The notes under the pieces are model-generated. The model did no database searches, was not told where the DNA came from, and was given only the letters and a program-made list of their open reading frames with translations. From positions 5,116,501 to 5,180,500 of the forward strand of contig NZ_CP056030.1 in assembly GCF_013374995.1 (NCBI RefSeq): a stretch of DNA of 64,000 nt, read 5' to 3'. The position numbers and the translations under genes are program-made. This document shows, piece by piece, positions 27,247 through 36,871 of this stretch (within the stretch, counting starts at the first letter, position 1; each line of letters starts with the position of its first letter). Source of the stretch: Pseudomonas eucalypticola (lineage in GTDB: Bacteria; Pseudomonadota; Gammaproteobacteria; Pseudomonadales; Pseudomonadaceae).

Positions 27247-28185
27247 TCAACCGAACAGCCAGTAACCCAGGGCAGTCAGCAGCACCACCGCCAGCACAGG
27301 CCGCAGAACGCGGTAGGCCTTGGGGTTGGCGCGCTTGAATGTCTTCACCTTGCCGGAAATGCCGTCACTGAAACGCTTGCTCCAGGCGTAGGCCTGGTTG
27401 ATACCGCCCACGCGCTCTTCATCAACGTTCTGCGGTGCCGTGGCACGGCCCAGGAAGGCGCTGACGCTGCGGTTGATGCGGCCCATCAGGCGGTTGCTCA
27501 ACGGGCGCTCGATGTCGCAGAACAGGATCACGCGGGTGAAGTCGGTCTCGTTCTTGACCCAGTGCACGTAGGTCTCGTCGAACATCACATCTTCGCCGTC
27601 GCGCCAGGCGTATTCCTGACCGTCCACGAAGATGCGGCAAGCGTCGGAATTGGGCGTCGACAGGCCCAGGTGGTAGCGCAGCGAACCGGCGAACGGGTCG
27701 CGGTGCGGGTTCAGGTGGCTGCCGCCCGGCAGCAGGGCAAACATGGCGCCCTTGACGTTGGGGATGCTGCTCACCAGCTCCACCGTCTTGGGGCACAGGG
27801 CCACGGCCGACGGCAATGGCTGGTCGTACCACTTGAGGTAGAAGCGTTTCCAGCCTTTCTTGAAGAACGAACCGAAGCCGGCGTCGTTGTTCTTTTCGGC
27901 GGCGCGAATGTAGCCCTCGTCGAACAGGTGCATGGCCTCTTCGCGAATGGTTTCCCAGTTGTTCTTCAACAGGTCCAGTTCGGGAAACTTGCTGCGGTCC
28001 AGGTAAGGCTTGGACGGCACGGCGGAAAACAGGTACATCAGCGCGTTGTACGGCGCGAAGAACGCGGAGTGGTTGACGAACTGGCGCAGCACCGGCAGGC
28101 GCGCCTTGCCGCGCAGATGCACGTAGAGGATGCTGCAGACGAACAGCATCAGCACAGCAACCTTGACGGCGAGTGAAAGGGTCAT
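27247..28185 (-). CDS. lpxO: Lipid A hydroxylase (aspartyl/asparaginyl beta-hydroxylase family)
   Basis: This 312-residue Fe(II)/2-oxoglutarate oxygenase of the LpxO type adds a hydroxyl group to a secondary acyl chain of lipid A. An N-terminal membrane helix (VKVAVLMLFVCSILYV) and a C-terminal one (VLRPVLAVVLLTALGYWLF) anchor it to the inner membrane. The iron ligands are visible in NPHRDPFAGSLRYHLGL (His-x-Asp) and ETYVHW (His), with Arg in FTRVILFCDIERP for 2-oxoglutarate. ATG 28185 follows AAGGAG; the frame upstream is open but unrelated. It fits the eptA-like gene elsewhere in the window as a second lipid A modifier. Confidence 0.9.
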   Translation of the reverse strand: MTLSLAVKVAVLMLFVCSILYVHLRGKARLPVLRQFVNHSAFFAPYNALMYLFSAVPSKPYLDRSKFPELDLLKNNWETIREEAMHLFDEGYIRAAEKNNDAGFGSFFKKGWKRFYLKWYDQPLPSAVALCPKTVELVSSIPNVKGAMFALLPGGSHLNPHRDPFAGSLRYHLGLSTPNSDACRIFVDGQEYAWRDGEDVMFDETYVHWVKNETDFTRVILFCDIERPLSNRLMGRINRSVSAFLGRATAPQNVDEERVGGINQAYAWSKRFSDGISGKVKTFKRANPKAYRVLRPVLAVVLLTALGYWLFG

Positions 28186-28346
28186 GCAACAACTCCTTGA
28201 ATGGGCAGTCAGCCATGATAAACCCTGGAAGGCTGCCTGGGCAGCCATTCCGGACGACATTCATTATTGCGCGGGCCGCCAGCCTCTTCCTTGAGGCAAG
28301 TCAACACTGGTAGCCGTGGCCGTAAGGCCGCGTTGGCGGTACAGGC

Positions 28347-29321
28347 TTACTGCTGGGTTTCAGCCTCGGTGAACAGGTCGCTGAACAGCATGCTCGAGAG
28401 GTAACGCTCACCCGAGTCCGGCAGGATGACGACGATGGTCTTGCCCTGCATTTCCGGCTTCTCGGCCAGGCGCACGGCCGCCGCCATGGCCGCGCCACAG
28501 GAAATGCCGCACAGGATGCCTTCTTCCTGCATCAGGCGCAGGGCCATGGCCTTGGCTTCGTCGTCGCTGACCAATTCCACCCGGTCCACCAGCGCCAGGT
28601 CAAGGTTCTTGGGCACGAACCCGGCACCAATGCCCTGGATCTTGTGCGGGTTGGGCTTGATCTCTTCTCCCGCCAGGGCCTGGGTGATGACCGGCGAAGT
28701 GATGGGCTCCACCGCCACAGAGAGAATGGACTTGCCCTGGGTTTTCTTGATGTAGCGCGACACGCCGGTGATGGTGCCGCCCGTGCCCACGCCGGCCACC
28801 AGCACATCGACGGCGCCATCGGTATCGTTCCAGATCTCCGGCCCCGTGGTCTTCTCGTGGATGGCCGGGTTGGCCGGGTTGCTGAACTGCTGGGGCATGA
28901 AATAGGTGTCGGGGTTGGCGTTGGCCAGTTCCTCGGCCTTCTCGATGGCGCCTTTCATGCCCTTGGCAGGCTCGGTGAGTACCAACTCGGCGCCCAGGGC
29001 TTTCAGCACCTTGCGACGTTCGATGCTCATGGAGGCCGGCATGGTCAGCACCAGCTTGTAGCCACGGGCGGCGGCAACGAAGGCCAGGCCAATGCCAGTG
29101 TTACCGGAGGTAGGCTCGATGATGGTCATGCCCGGCTTGAGCTTGCCGCTGCTTTCGGCGTCCCAGATCATGTTGGCGCCGATGCGGCACTTGACCGAAT
29201 AACCGGGGTTGCGGCCTTCGATCTTGGCCAGCACGGTTACGCCGCGCGGGGCGATGCGGTTGATCTGCACCAGCGGCGTGTTGCCGATGGAATGCGCGTT
29301 GTCAGCGAAAATGCGGCTCAT
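28347..29321 (-). CDS. cysK: Cysteine synthase A (O-acetylserine sulfhydrylase)
   Basis: This 324-residue PLP enzyme makes cysteine from O-acetylserine and sulphide. The PLP lysine lies in [10 protein letters not shown]; the substrate loop is [11 protein letters not shown], and the phosphate-binding glycine loop is [11 protein letters not shown]. It has the usual length for CysK, and the final [10 protein letters not shown] matches family members. It has a 127-base divergent control region shared with the DUF748 gene. The sulfone and sulphur-scavenging block at 55-59 kb would feed sulphite, then sulphide, to an enzyme of this type. Confidence 0.94.
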   Translation of the reverse strand: MSRIFADNAHSIGNTPLVQINRIAPRGVTVLAKIEGRNPGYSVKCRIGANMIWDAESSGKLKPGMTIIEPTSGNTGIGLAFVAAARGYKLVLTMPASMSIERRKVLKALGAELVLTEPAKGMKGAIEKAEELANANPDTYFMPQQFSNPANPAIHEKTTGPEIWNDTDGAVDVLVAGVGTGGTITGVSRYIKKTQGKSILSVAVEPITSPVITQALAGEEIKPNPHKIQGIGAGFVPKNLDLALVDRVELVSDDEAKAMALRLMQEEGILCGISCGAAMAAAVRLAEKPEMQGKTIVVILPDSGERYLSSMLFSDLFTEAETQQ

Positions 29322-29448
29322 GGCAGGAGGTCCTTATGCACCAGCGTAAAAATCCAAGGGTAAGCCTGGTGGCCGGGGGAGTCCAGTCGTGGCGAACGGA
29401 TGCCGCGCGCACCGGTCAATGTCTTATAACGTTCAGGACACCAGCATC

Positions 29449-30528
29449 ATGAAACGTCGCTACAGTTGGCCCCTGTGGACGGTGGCAGTCATCGTACTGC
29501 TGCTGATCGTGCTGCACGTCGCCTTGCCCTACGTGGTGCGCAACTACCTCAACGACAAGCTCGCCGACATGGGCGCCTACCGCGGCCACGTGGCTGACGT
29601 GGACCTGGCCCTGTGGCGCGGCGCCTATAAAATCAACGGTTTGGAAATCGTCAAGGTCGACGGCAAGGTGCCGGTGCCTCTGCTGACTGCGCCGTTGATC
29701 GACCTGGCGGTGAGCTGGCATTCGCTGTGGTACGACCATGCGGTGGTGGCCAAGGTGGAGTTTGCGAACCCGGAACTGAACTTCGTTGACGGCGGCACCA
29801 ACAAGCAGGCCTCCCAGACCGGTGCCGGTACCGACTGGCGGGCGCAGTTGAATAAATTGGTGCCGTTCACCCTGGACGAGGTGCGGGTCAACGACGGCAC
29901 CATCACCTTCCGCAACTTCAATTCCAAGCCGCCGGTGAACCTGTCGGCCAATCATGTCAACGCCAGCCTCTATAACCTCACCAACGTGGAAGACAAGCAG
30001 GGCAAGCGCGATGCCCGCTTCGAAGGCCATGCGCAACTGTTCGGCCAGGCCCCGCTGGAGGCGACCGCCACCTTCGACCCCTTCAGCAACTTCGAGGACT
30101 TCCAGTTCCGCCTGCGTACCACCGGTGTGCAACTGCGCAAGGTCAACGATTTCTCCAGCGCCTACGGCAAGTTCGACTTCAATGCCGGTACCGGTGACGT
30201 GGTGGTGGAGGCCCAGGCCACCAAGGGCCAGCTCACGGGCTACATCAAGCCGTTGCTGCACAACGTCGAGGTGTTCAACTGGCAGCAGGACGTGGAGAAC
30301 AAGGACAAGGGCTTCTTCCGCTCGGTGTGGGAAGCCATTGTCGGCGGTACCCAGACAGTGCTGAAGAACCACAACAAGAACCAGTTCGCCACCCGCGTGG
30401 ACCTCAGCGGCAGTGTGCACCGCCAGGACATCAGTGCCCTGGAGGCGTTCTGGGAGATCCTGCGCAACGGCTTCGTGCAGGCCTTCAACGCCAAGTATGA
30501 ACAGGCGCCGCCCAAGGAAGGTGATTGA
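29449..30528 (+). CDS. DUF748 (AsmA-like) membrane-anchored protein
   Basis: This 359-residue protein has one N-terminal membrane helix (WPLWTVAVIVLLLIVLHVALPYVV) and a long periplasmic beta-rich body. DUF748 features include the entry YLNDKLADMGAYRGHVADVDLALWRGAYKINGLEI and the mid-domain FTLDEVRVNDGTITFRNF. It is related to AsmA-type bridging proteins thought to move lipids between membranes; the function here is unproven. ATG 29449 starts just before the helix. The frame extends 20 codons upstream without a ribosome site. Confidence 0.8.
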   Translation: MKRRYSWPLWTVAVIVLLLIVLHVALPYVVRNYLNDKLADMGAYRGHVADVDLALWRGAYKINGLEIVKVDGKVPVPLLTAPLIDLAVSWHSLWYDHAVVAKVEFANPELNFVDGGTNKQASQTGAGTDWRAQLNKLVPFTLDEVRVNDGTITFRNFNSKPPVNLSANHVNASLYNLTNVEDKQGKRDARFEGHAQLFGQAPLEATATFDPFSNFEDFQFRLRTTGVQLRKVNDFSSAYGKFDFNAGTGDVVVEAQATKGQLTGYIKPLLHNVEVFNWQQDVENKDKGFFRSVWEAIVGGTQTVLKNHNKNQFATRVDLSGSVHRQDISALEAFWEILRNGFVQAFNAKYEQAPPKEGD

Positions 30529-30545
30529 TAGCGCTGGCGTGTGTT

Positions 30546-30562
30546 CATTCAGCGACTGAATG
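30546..30562. terminator. Stem-loop after the DUF748 gene
   Basis: CATTCAG and CTGAATG pair perfectly around CGA, and outer AGCGC/GCGCT-type bases extend the stem. There is no T-run, so termination is uncertain. Confidence 0.4.
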
Positions 30563-30642
30563 ACGGCGCTGCGTTCACATTCGACCGAACCCCGCGTTAT
30601 AGTCGCAGCATGACAAAACGTTCAGACTGAGGGCAAGCAGAC

Positions 30643-31488
30643 ATGAAGTTCGAAGGCACCGCGGCATACGTCGCCACAGACGACCTGAAACTGGCGGTGA
30701 ACGCGGCCATCACCCTGCAACGCCCGCTGCTGGTCAAGGGCGAGCCTGGCACGGGCAAGACCATGCTCGCCGAGCAACTGGCCGAGTCCTTCGGCGCCCG
30801 CCTGATCACCTGGCACATCAAGTCCACCACCAAGGCCCACCAAGGGCTGTACGAGTACGACGCGGTCAGCCGCCTGCGTGACTCGCAACTGGGCGTGGAC
30901 AAGGTCCACGATGTGCGCAACTACCTGAAGAAGGGCAAGCTGTGGGAGGCCTTCGAGTCCGAGGAACGGGTGATTCTGCTGATCGATGAAATCGACAAGG
31001 CCGACATCGAGTTCCCCAACGACCTGTTGCAGGAACTCGACAAGATGGAGTTCTACGTCTACGAGATCGACGAGACCATCAAGGCCAAACAGCGCCCGAT
31101 CATCATCATCACTTCCAACAACGAAAAAGAGCTGCCAGACGCGTTCCTGCGCCGCTGCTTCTTCCATTACATCGCCTTCCCCGACCGCCCTACCCTGCAA
31201 AAAATCGTCGATGTGCATTACCCCGACATCAAGAAAGAGCTGGTGAGCGAAGCGCTGGACGTGTTCTTCGACGTGCGCAAAGTGCCCGGCCTGAAGAAAA
31301 AGCCCTCTACCTCTGAACTGGTGGACTGGCTGAAACTGCTGATGGCCGACAACATCGGTGAAGCGGTGCTGCGCGAACGCGACCCTACCAAGGCCATCCC
31401 GCCGCTGGCCGGTGCCCTGGTGAAAAACGAGCAAGACGTGCAGTTGCTCGAACGCCTGGCGTTCATGAGCCGGCGCGGCAACCGCTGA
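30643..31488 (+). CDS. MoxR-family AAA+ ATPase
   Basis: This 281-residue AAA+ protein is a MoxR-type chaperone. The Walker A motif is GEPGTGKTML, Walker B is VILLIDEIDKAD, and sensor 1 is ITSNNEKELPDAFLRRC. MoxR ATPases work with von Willebrand-type partner proteins to insert metal or assemble enzyme complexes. The VWA partner is 10 bases downstream on the same strand, so the two form a two-gene operon. The client is not evident from the neighbours. Confidence 0.92.
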   Translation: MKFEGTAAYVATDDLKLAVNAAITLQRPLLVKGEPGTGKTMLAEQLAESFGARLITWHIKSTTKAHQGLYEYDAVSRLRDSQLGVDKVHDVRNYLKKGKLWEAFESEERVILLIDEIDKADIEFPNDLLQELDKMEFYVYEIDETIKAKQRPIIIITSNNEKELPDAFLRRCFFHYIAFPDRPTLQKIVDVHYPDIKKELVSEALDVFFDVRKVPGLKKKPSTSELVDWLKLLMADNIGEAVLRERDPTKAIPPLAGALVKNEQDVQLLERLAFMSRRGNR

Positions 31489-31498
31489 GGGGCCTGGC

Positions 31499-32677
31499 AT
31501 GCTGCTCAACCTCTTCAACGAGATGCGCGCCGCCAAGGTGCCGGTCTCGGTGCGCGAACTGCTGGACTTGATCAACGCCTTGCAGGCGCGGGTCACGTTC
31601 GCCGACATGGACGAGTTCTACTACCTGTCCCGCGCCATCCTGGTGAAGGATGAACGGCACTTCGACAAGTTCGACCGTGCCTTCGCCGCCTACTTCAATG
31701 GTTTGGAAAAACTCGACGACCACTTGCAGGCGCTGATTCCCGAAGAGTGGCTGCGCAAGGAGTTCGAGCGCTCGCTGACCGACGAGGAGCGCGCGCAGAT
31801 CCAGTCCCTGGGGGGCCTGGACAAACTCATCGAGGCATTCAAGCAGCGCCTGGAAGAACAGAAGGAACGCCACGCCGGCGGCAACAAATGGATCGGCACG
31901 GGCGGCACCAGCCCGTTCGGCTCCGGTGGTTTCAACCCCGAAGGCATCCGCGTGGGCGACGCCGGCAAGCGCCAGGGCAAGGCCGTGAAGGTATGGGACC
32001 AGCGCGAGTACAAGAACCTCGACGACCAAGTGGAACTGGGCACGCGCAACATCAAGGTAGCCCTGCGCCGCCTGCGCAAGTTCGCCCGCCAGGGCGCCGC
32101 CGAGGAACTGGACATCGACGGCACCATCGACCACACCGCTCGTGATGCCGGCCTGCTGAACATCCAGATGCGCCCCGAGCGGCGCAACACCGTCAAGTTG
32201 CTGCTGTTGTTCGACATCGGCGGTTCGATGGACGCCCACGTGAAGATCTGCGAGGAACTGTTCTCGGCCTGCAAGACCGAGTTCAAGCACCTGGAGTACT
32301 TCTACTTCCACAACTTCGTGTACGAGTCGGTGTGGAAGAACAACCTGCGCCGCACCTCTGAGCGCACCGCCACCCAGGACCTGCTGCACAAGTACGGGCC
32401 AGACTGGAAGGTGATTTTCGTCGGTGACGCGGCCATGGCGCCCTACGAAATCACCCAACCGGGGGGTAGCGTGGAGCACTGGAACGAAGAAGCCGGCTAC
32501 GTGTGGATGCAGCGGTTCATGGAGAAGTACAAGAAGCTCATCTGGATCAACCCCTACCCCAAGGACACCTGGGGGTACACGGCGTCGACCAACATCGTAC
32601 GTGAACTGATCGAAGACCAGATGTATCCGCTGACCTTGCGCGGGCTTGAGGAGGGGATGCGGTTCCTGTCCAAGTGA
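31499..32677 (+). CDS. VWA-domain protein (CoxE-like MoxR partner)
   Basis: This 392-residue cytosolic protein has a helical N-terminal half rich in Glu, Lys and Arg and a C-terminal VWA domain from about residue 225. The MIDAS motif reads DIGGSMD rather than the classic DxSxS, so a glycine replaces the first serine; the serine before Met remains. It follows a MoxR ATPase gene with a 10-base spacing and is its presumed partner. A low-complexity Gly-rich stretch (GTGGTSPFGSGGF) marks the inter-domain linker. Confidence 0.88.
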   Translation: MLLNLFNEMRAAKVPVSVRELLDLINALQARVTFADMDEFYYLSRAILVKDERHFDKFDRAFAAYFNGLEKLDDHLQALIPEEWLRKEFERSLTDEERAQIQSLGGLDKLIEAFKQRLEEQKERHAGGNKWIGTGGTSPFGSGGFNPEGIRVGDAGKRQGKAVKVWDQREYKNLDDQVELGTRNIKVALRRLRKFARQGAAEELDIDGTIDHTARDAGLLNIQMRPERRNTVKLLLLFDIGGSMDAHVKICEELFSACKTEFKHLEYFYFHNFVYESVWKNNLRRTSERTATQDLLHKYGPDWKVIFVGDAAMAPYEITQPGGSVEHWNEEAGYVWMQRFMEKYKKLIWINPYPKDTWGYTASTNIVRELIEDQMYPLTLRGLEEGMRFLSK

Positions 32678-32704
32678 GATCGGCGCGGGCCGCTTCCCGA
32701 ATGT

Positions 32705-32726
32705 CGCCCGGCCATTGAGCCGGGCG
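32705..32726. terminator. Stem-loop between convergent VWA and DUF2937 genes
   Basis: CGCCCGGC and GCCGGGCG pair around CATTGA. It sits in the 61-base convergent gap and could end both transcripts, although no T-run follows. Confidence 0.55.
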
Positions 32727-32738
32727 CAGCCAGGGGGC

Positions 32739-33266
32739 CTAGCGCCAGTGTTCCGGCACTTCACCCTTGTAGCGACGCACGCCATACAGGGTCCACGCCG
32801 GCAACATCACCAGGCACTCCAGCACCAGCGCCAGAATGAACGCCACCGCCACGCCCCAGCCAATTGCCTCGGGCACAAGCAACACCTGGTAGGTATACCC
32901 GTTCAGGGTTTCCTGGCTGATCTTCGGATCGGCTGCCGTGATCACGTGCCAGTCGCGCCACCACCACGGCCCCTGCAGCGCCAGCCACTCGGCGTCCAGC
33001 GCCTTGTGCCGCTCGATCAGGGTGCCCACACTCTGGCCATCGCTCTGGAACACGGGGTCGCTGCTGTCGTGGTAATGGGCCACCAACGCCTGCAAGTCAC
33101 CGTTGAAGAACTTGTCAGCAGTGTCCTGGAAGCCGCGTAGGCTTTGCTGCGCTTCCATCAGGTGGGCTTCCACCCGGTGCACGTAATCATTGATCAGGCC
33201 GGGCACCTGAACGCCCAGCAACAACCCCACGGCAAACAGCACCAGTCGCAAGTAACTTCGCAGCAT
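32739..33266 (-). CDS. DUF2937 family membrane protein
   Basis: This 175-residue protein has an N-terminal helix (MLRSYLRLVLFAVGLLLGVQVPG), a periplasmic-looking middle region with ALVAHYHDSSDPVFQSDGQSVGTLIERH, and two C-terminal hydrophobic segments (EAIGWGVAVAFILALVLECLVMLPAW). This matches DUF2937, whose function is unknown. It lies nine bases after the glutamine amidotransferase gene on the same strand. Confidence 0.8.
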   Translation of the reverse strand: MLRSYLRLVLFAVGLLLGVQVPGLINDYVHRVEAHLMEAQQSLRGFQDTADKFFNGDLQALVAHYHDSSDPVFQSDGQSVGTLIERHKALDAEWLALQGPWWWRDWHVITAADPKISQETLNGYTYQVLLVPEAIGWGVAVAFILALVLECLVMLPAWTLYGVRRYKGEVPEHWR

Positions 33267-33275
33267 CGGGCCTTC

Positions 33276-34052
33276 CTAGTCAGTGGTGCCCTGCAGCACG
33301 CATTCGCCGCGGCGCCACAGCGCCCATTGGCCGGGCTCGTAGCGCTGCCAGGTTTCGTTTTCGGTCAGCGGTTCGGTGGCAATCACCGTGACCACGTCGT
33401 TGGGGGTGGTCTCGGCCTGGAAGTCGACGATCACGTCCACGTCCTTGAGCCGGGCCGGGCCGAACGGCGCCCGGCGGGTAATGTGGGCCAGTTTGGTGGA
33501 GCAGAAGCAGAACAGCCAGTCGCCGTCACTGAACAGGCAGTTGAAAACACCCTTGGCCCGGTAGTGAGCGCACGCTTCGATGAGGACAGGCAGTATCTGC
33601 TCGATTTCCACTGGCTCGGGAAACGCTTCGCGCACGCGGTTGAGCAGGTCGCAGAACGCCGCTTCGCTATCGGTATCACCCACTGGCCGGTAGAACGTGG
33701 CAGACGGGTTGAAGTCGGCCAGTTGGCCGTTGTGGGCGAAGCACCAGTTGCGCCCCCACAGTTCACGCACGAACGGGTGGGTATTGGACAGGCACACCTT
33801 GCCCACGTTGGCCTGGCGGATATGGCCGATGACCACCTCGCTCTTGATCGGGTAGCGCTGCACCAGCTCGGCCACTTGCGATTCGCTGCTCGCGGCCGGG
33901 TCCTGGAACAGGCGCAGGCCGCGCCCCTCGTAGAATGCGATGCCCCAGCCGTCGCGGTGGGGGCCGGTCCGGCCGCCACGCTGCATCAGCCCGGTGAAGC
34001 TGAAAACGATGTCGGTCGGCACGTTGGCGCTCATGCCCAGCAGTTCACACAT
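33276..34052 (-). CDS. Class II glutamine amidotransferase (YafJ-like)
   Basis: This 258-residue protein is a single N-terminal-nucleophile (Ntn) amidotransferase domain. It begins [12 protein letters not shown], leaving Cys2 as the catalytic nucleophile after methionine removal. [15 protein letters not shown] and [17 protein letters not shown] match the YafJ family. It would release ammonia from glutamine, but its acceptor is unknown because no synthetase domain is fused. It is upstream of the DUF2937 gene and downstream of a membrane protein gene on the same strand. Confidence 0.88.
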   Translation of the reverse strand: MCELLGMSANVPTDIVFSFTGLMQRGGRTGPHRDGWGIAFYEGRGLRLFQDPAASSESQVAELVQRYPIKSEVVIGHIRQANVGKVCLSNTHPFVRELWGRNWCFAHNGQLADFNPSATFYRPVGDTDSEAAFCDLLNRVREAFPEPVEIEQILPVLIEACAHYRAKGVFNCLFSDGDWLFCFCSTKLAHITRRAPFGPARLKDVDVIVDFQAETTPNDVVTVIATEPLTENETWQRYEPGQWALWRRGECVLQGTTD

Positions 34053-34070
34053 GGCAGCTCCCCGGCGGCG

Positions 34071-34583
34071 TTACAGGCGCGGCTCGACGCGCATGCGCCC
34101 GACAGGGCTGGGCGGTGTCGGCTGGGGCGGCGTGCGGCCGAAACGGTCGGCGCTGCCAAAAGGCTCGTCGGGTTCGTCACGGCGCCGCTGGTCGGCCTCG
34201 GCCTTGGCCAGGGCTTCGTCACGGGCGGCCTGTTCGGCACGGCGGGCGCGGCTGCTGCGTTCGATCGGCCAGCGAATCAGGGCGTAGATCACGTACAGCA
34301 CCAGGGCGACCAGGCTGTACATGGCCAGGTCCGACATGGCGGGCAAGGCATGGCCGGCATCCTTGAACAGGATGTCCAGGGCGGTCATGGCCACCGCGGG
34401 GGCGAACATGTCCTTGCCCGGGTCGACGATGGTGGGGGTAAACAGCACCACCGCCATCACCAGGCGCAGCGGCTGGCGCAGCCAGCGCCAGATCCAGGTG
34501 GTCAGGCGCAGCCATACCATCAGGCAACCAAAGGCGGCGAAGGCATAGATACCCCAGGCGAGGAAATAGTCGTTCTCGGTCAT
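34071..34583 (-). CDS. Conserved inner-membrane protein with charged tail
   Basis: This 170-residue protein has three hydrophobic segments (FLAWGIYAFAAFGCLMVWL, PLRLVMAVVLFTPTIV, MYSLVALVLYVIYALI) followed by a highly charged, probably cytosolic tail (RSSRARRAEQAARDEALAKAEADQRRRDE). I do not recognise the family with certainty; related proteins appear in other Pseudomonas next to the YafJ-like gene. ATG 34583 is chosen because the first helix starts eight residues later; the open frame continues 59 codons upstream across the divergent gene. The 18-base gap to the amidotransferase suggests one transcript. Confidence 0.75.
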   Translation of the reverse strand: MTENDYFLAWGIYAFAAFGCLMVWLRLTTWIWRWLRQPLRLVMAVVLFTPTIVDPGKDMFAPAVAMTALDILFKDAGHALPAMSDLAMYSLVALVLYVIYALIRWPIERSSRARRAEQAARDEALAKAEADQRRRDEPDEPFGSADRFGRTPPQPTPPSPVGRMRVEPRL

Positions 34584-34704
34584 GGTGTCCGTGGCAAGGC
34601 AGGCGAATAGGCGCTTATGATAACGACTTTTCGCCGTGCAGGCGCCCCCTATGCCAAAAGGCCCGCCGGGTGCCGCCAAATCCCCCTTTGCGACTGAACC
34701 GCCC

Positions 34705-36759
34705 ATGCCCCCATCAGCCACCGCCCCACGTGCCCCCATCGCCCGCAAGGCCGACGGCACCGACCCCTACGCCTGGCTGCAGGAACGCGACAGCGCCGAG
34801 GTGCTTGATTACCTGAAGGCTGAAAACGCTTACCAGGAAGCGCAACTGGCCGACCAGGTCGAACTGCGCGAACAACTGTTCGAGGAGATCAAGGGCCGCA
34901 TCCGCGAGACCGACCTGTCCCTGGCGTCGCCTTGGGGCCCTTACCTGTACTACACCCGCACCACGGCCGGCGACGAATATGCGCGCCACTACCGCTGCCC
35001 CCGTCCAGCCGACGACAGCGCCACGGTCGACGAAGCCCGCGAGGAACTGCTACTGGACCCCAACGCCCTGGCCGCGGGCGGGTTCCTGTCCCTGGGCGCC
35101 TTCAACATCAGCCCCGACCACCGGTTGCTGGCCTACAGCCTGGACACCAGCGGTGACGAAATCTACCGCCTGTACGTGAAGGACCTGGCGACCGGCGACG
35201 TCACCGAGCTGCCCTTCGATGACTGCGACGGCAGCATGACCTGGGCCAACGACAGCCAGACGCTGTTCTTCGGCGAACTGGACGATACCCACCGCCCCCA
35301 CAAGCTGTACCGTCACCGCCTGGGCGGCAGCGACGCCACTCTGGTGTTCGAGGAGACCGACGGGCGCTTCTTTCTGCACTGCTACCGCGCCAGCTCCGAA
35401 CGTCAACTGATCCTGCTGCTCAACAGCAAGACCACCAGCGAAGCCTGGGTGCTGGACGCCACCACCCCGGAACAGGCTTTCCAATGCCTGGCCCCCCGGG
35501 TCGAGGATCACGAGTACTACCCCGACCACGGCCAGCTGGACGGCGCCTGGACCTGGTTCATTCGCAGCAACCAGGACGGCATCAACTTCGCGCTGTTCCA
35601 GGCCCCGGACGATGGTCAGGCGCCGACGCGCGTGCGCTGGCAGCCGTTGATCGGCCACCGCGACGATGTGATGCTCGAAGGCGTGACCCTGAACGCCCAG
35701 GCCTTCACCCTGAGCCTTCGCGAAGGCGGCCTGCCGATCATCGAGGTGCACCCCCAGGGCCTGGCCAGTTATCGCGTGCAGCTGCCGGACGCCGCCTACA
35801 GCTTGCACGTCTCCGATAGCCTGGAGTTCGTCAGCACGCGCATTCGCCTGCGCTATGAGGCGCTGAACCGGCCTGCCCAGGTCCGTCAACTGACCCTGGC
35901 CGATGGCGAGCAGAAGGTACTGAAGGAAACCCCGGTGCTGGGAGCGTTCAACGCCGACGACTACGTCAGCCAGCGCCTGTGGGCCACGGCGGCCGACGGC
36001 ACGCGCATCCCCATCAGCCTGGTGGTGAAGCGCAGCGCCCTGGGGCAACCGACGCCGCTGTACCTGTACGGTTACGGCGCCTACGGCGAAAGCCTCGACC
36101 CGTGGTTCTCCCACGCCCGCCTGAGCCTGCTGGAACGCGGCATAGCCTTCGCCATCGCCCATGTGCGCGGCGGCGGCGAGCTGGGCGAAGCCTGGTATCG
36201 GGCGGGCAAACAAGAGCACAAGGCCAATACCTTCAGCGACTTCATCGCCTGCGCCGAACACTTGATCGCCCAGGGCCTGACCACCAGTCAGCAGCTGGCC
36301 ATCAGCGGCGGCAGCGCCGGTGGCCTGCTGATCGGCGCGGTGCTCAACCAGCGCCCCGAGCTGTTCAAGGCGGCCATCGCCGAAGTGCCGTTCGTCGACG
36401 TGCTCAATACCATGCTCGACCCGGACCTGCCGCTGACCGTCACCGAGTATGACGAGTGGGGCAACCCCGAAGAGCCCGACGTATACGAGCGCATCAAAGG
36501 GTACGCGCCCTACGAAAACGTCAGCGCCCAGGCCTACCCTGCCCTCCTGGTGGTGGCCGGTTACAACGACAGCCGCGTGCAGTACTGGGAAGCGGCCAAA
36601 TGGGTGGCACGCCTTCGCGACACCAAAACCGACAGCAACCTGCTGCTGCTCAAGACTGAACTGGGCGCCGGCCATGGCGGCATGAGCGGCCGCTACCAGG
36701 GCCTGCGCGATGTCGCGCTGGAATACGGTTTCGTGTTCAAGGTACTGGGCCTGGCCTGA
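34705..36759 (+). CDS. ptrB: Oligopeptidase B (S9 prolyl-oligopeptidase family)
   Basis: This 684-residue serine peptidase cuts small peptides after Arg or Lys in the cytosol. It has a seven-bladed propeller in the first 400 residues and an alpha/beta hydrolase domain. The catalytic serine is in ISGGSAGGLLIGAV, the aspartate in YNDSRV and the histidine in GAGHGGMSGR. The acidic pair that binds basic P1 residues lies in the region after TEYDEWGNPEEPDVYERIKGYAPYENV. ATG 34705 gives the normal family length; an ATG at 34651 would add 18 residues. Confidence 0.92.
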   Translation: MPPSATAPRAPIARKADGTDPYAWLQERDSAEVLDYLKAENAYQEAQLADQVELREQLFEEIKGRIRETDLSLASPWGPYLYYTRTTAGDEYARHYRCPRPADDSATVDEAREELLLDPNALAAGGFLSLGAFNISPDHRLLAYSLDTSGDEIYRLYVKDLATGDVTELPFDDCDGSMTWANDSQTLFFGELDDTHRPHKLYRHRLGGSDATLVFEETDGRFFLHCYRASSERQLILLLNSKTTSEAWVLDATTPEQAFQCLAPRVEDHEYYPDHGQLDGAWTWFIRSNQDGINFALFQAPDDGQAPTRVRWQPLIGHRDDVMLEGVTLNAQAFTLSLREGGLPIIEVHPQGLASYRVQLPDAAYSLHVSDSLEFVSTRIRLRYEALNRPAQVRQLTLADGEQKVLKETPVLGAFNADDYVSQRLWATAADGTRIPISLVVKRSALGQPTPLYLYGYGAYGESLDPWFSHARLSLLERGIAFAIAHVRGGGELGEAWYRAGKQEHKANTFSDFIACAEHLIAQGLTTSQQLAISGGSAGGLLIGAVLNQRPELFKAAIAEVPFVDVLNTMLDPDLPLTVTEYDEWGNPEEPDVYERIKGYAPYENVSAQAYPALLVVAGYNDSRVQYWEAAKWVARLRDTKTDSNLLLLKTELGAGHGGMSGRYQGLRDVALEYGFVFKVLGLA

Positions 36760-36871
36760 GGGAACTTCGCGACCACCTGATGTCTGATTGACACTGTTTT
36801 TCACACACTTGCCAGTGCCCGCCACCTACACTCAGGGGCGGGACCCGTGCGTATAACAAGACCGTGATGCC

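Noticed and set aside
36786..36802. Possible ColR box (TTGACACTGTTTTTCAC)
   Set aside because: It resembles the consensus but the spacing is one base too long.
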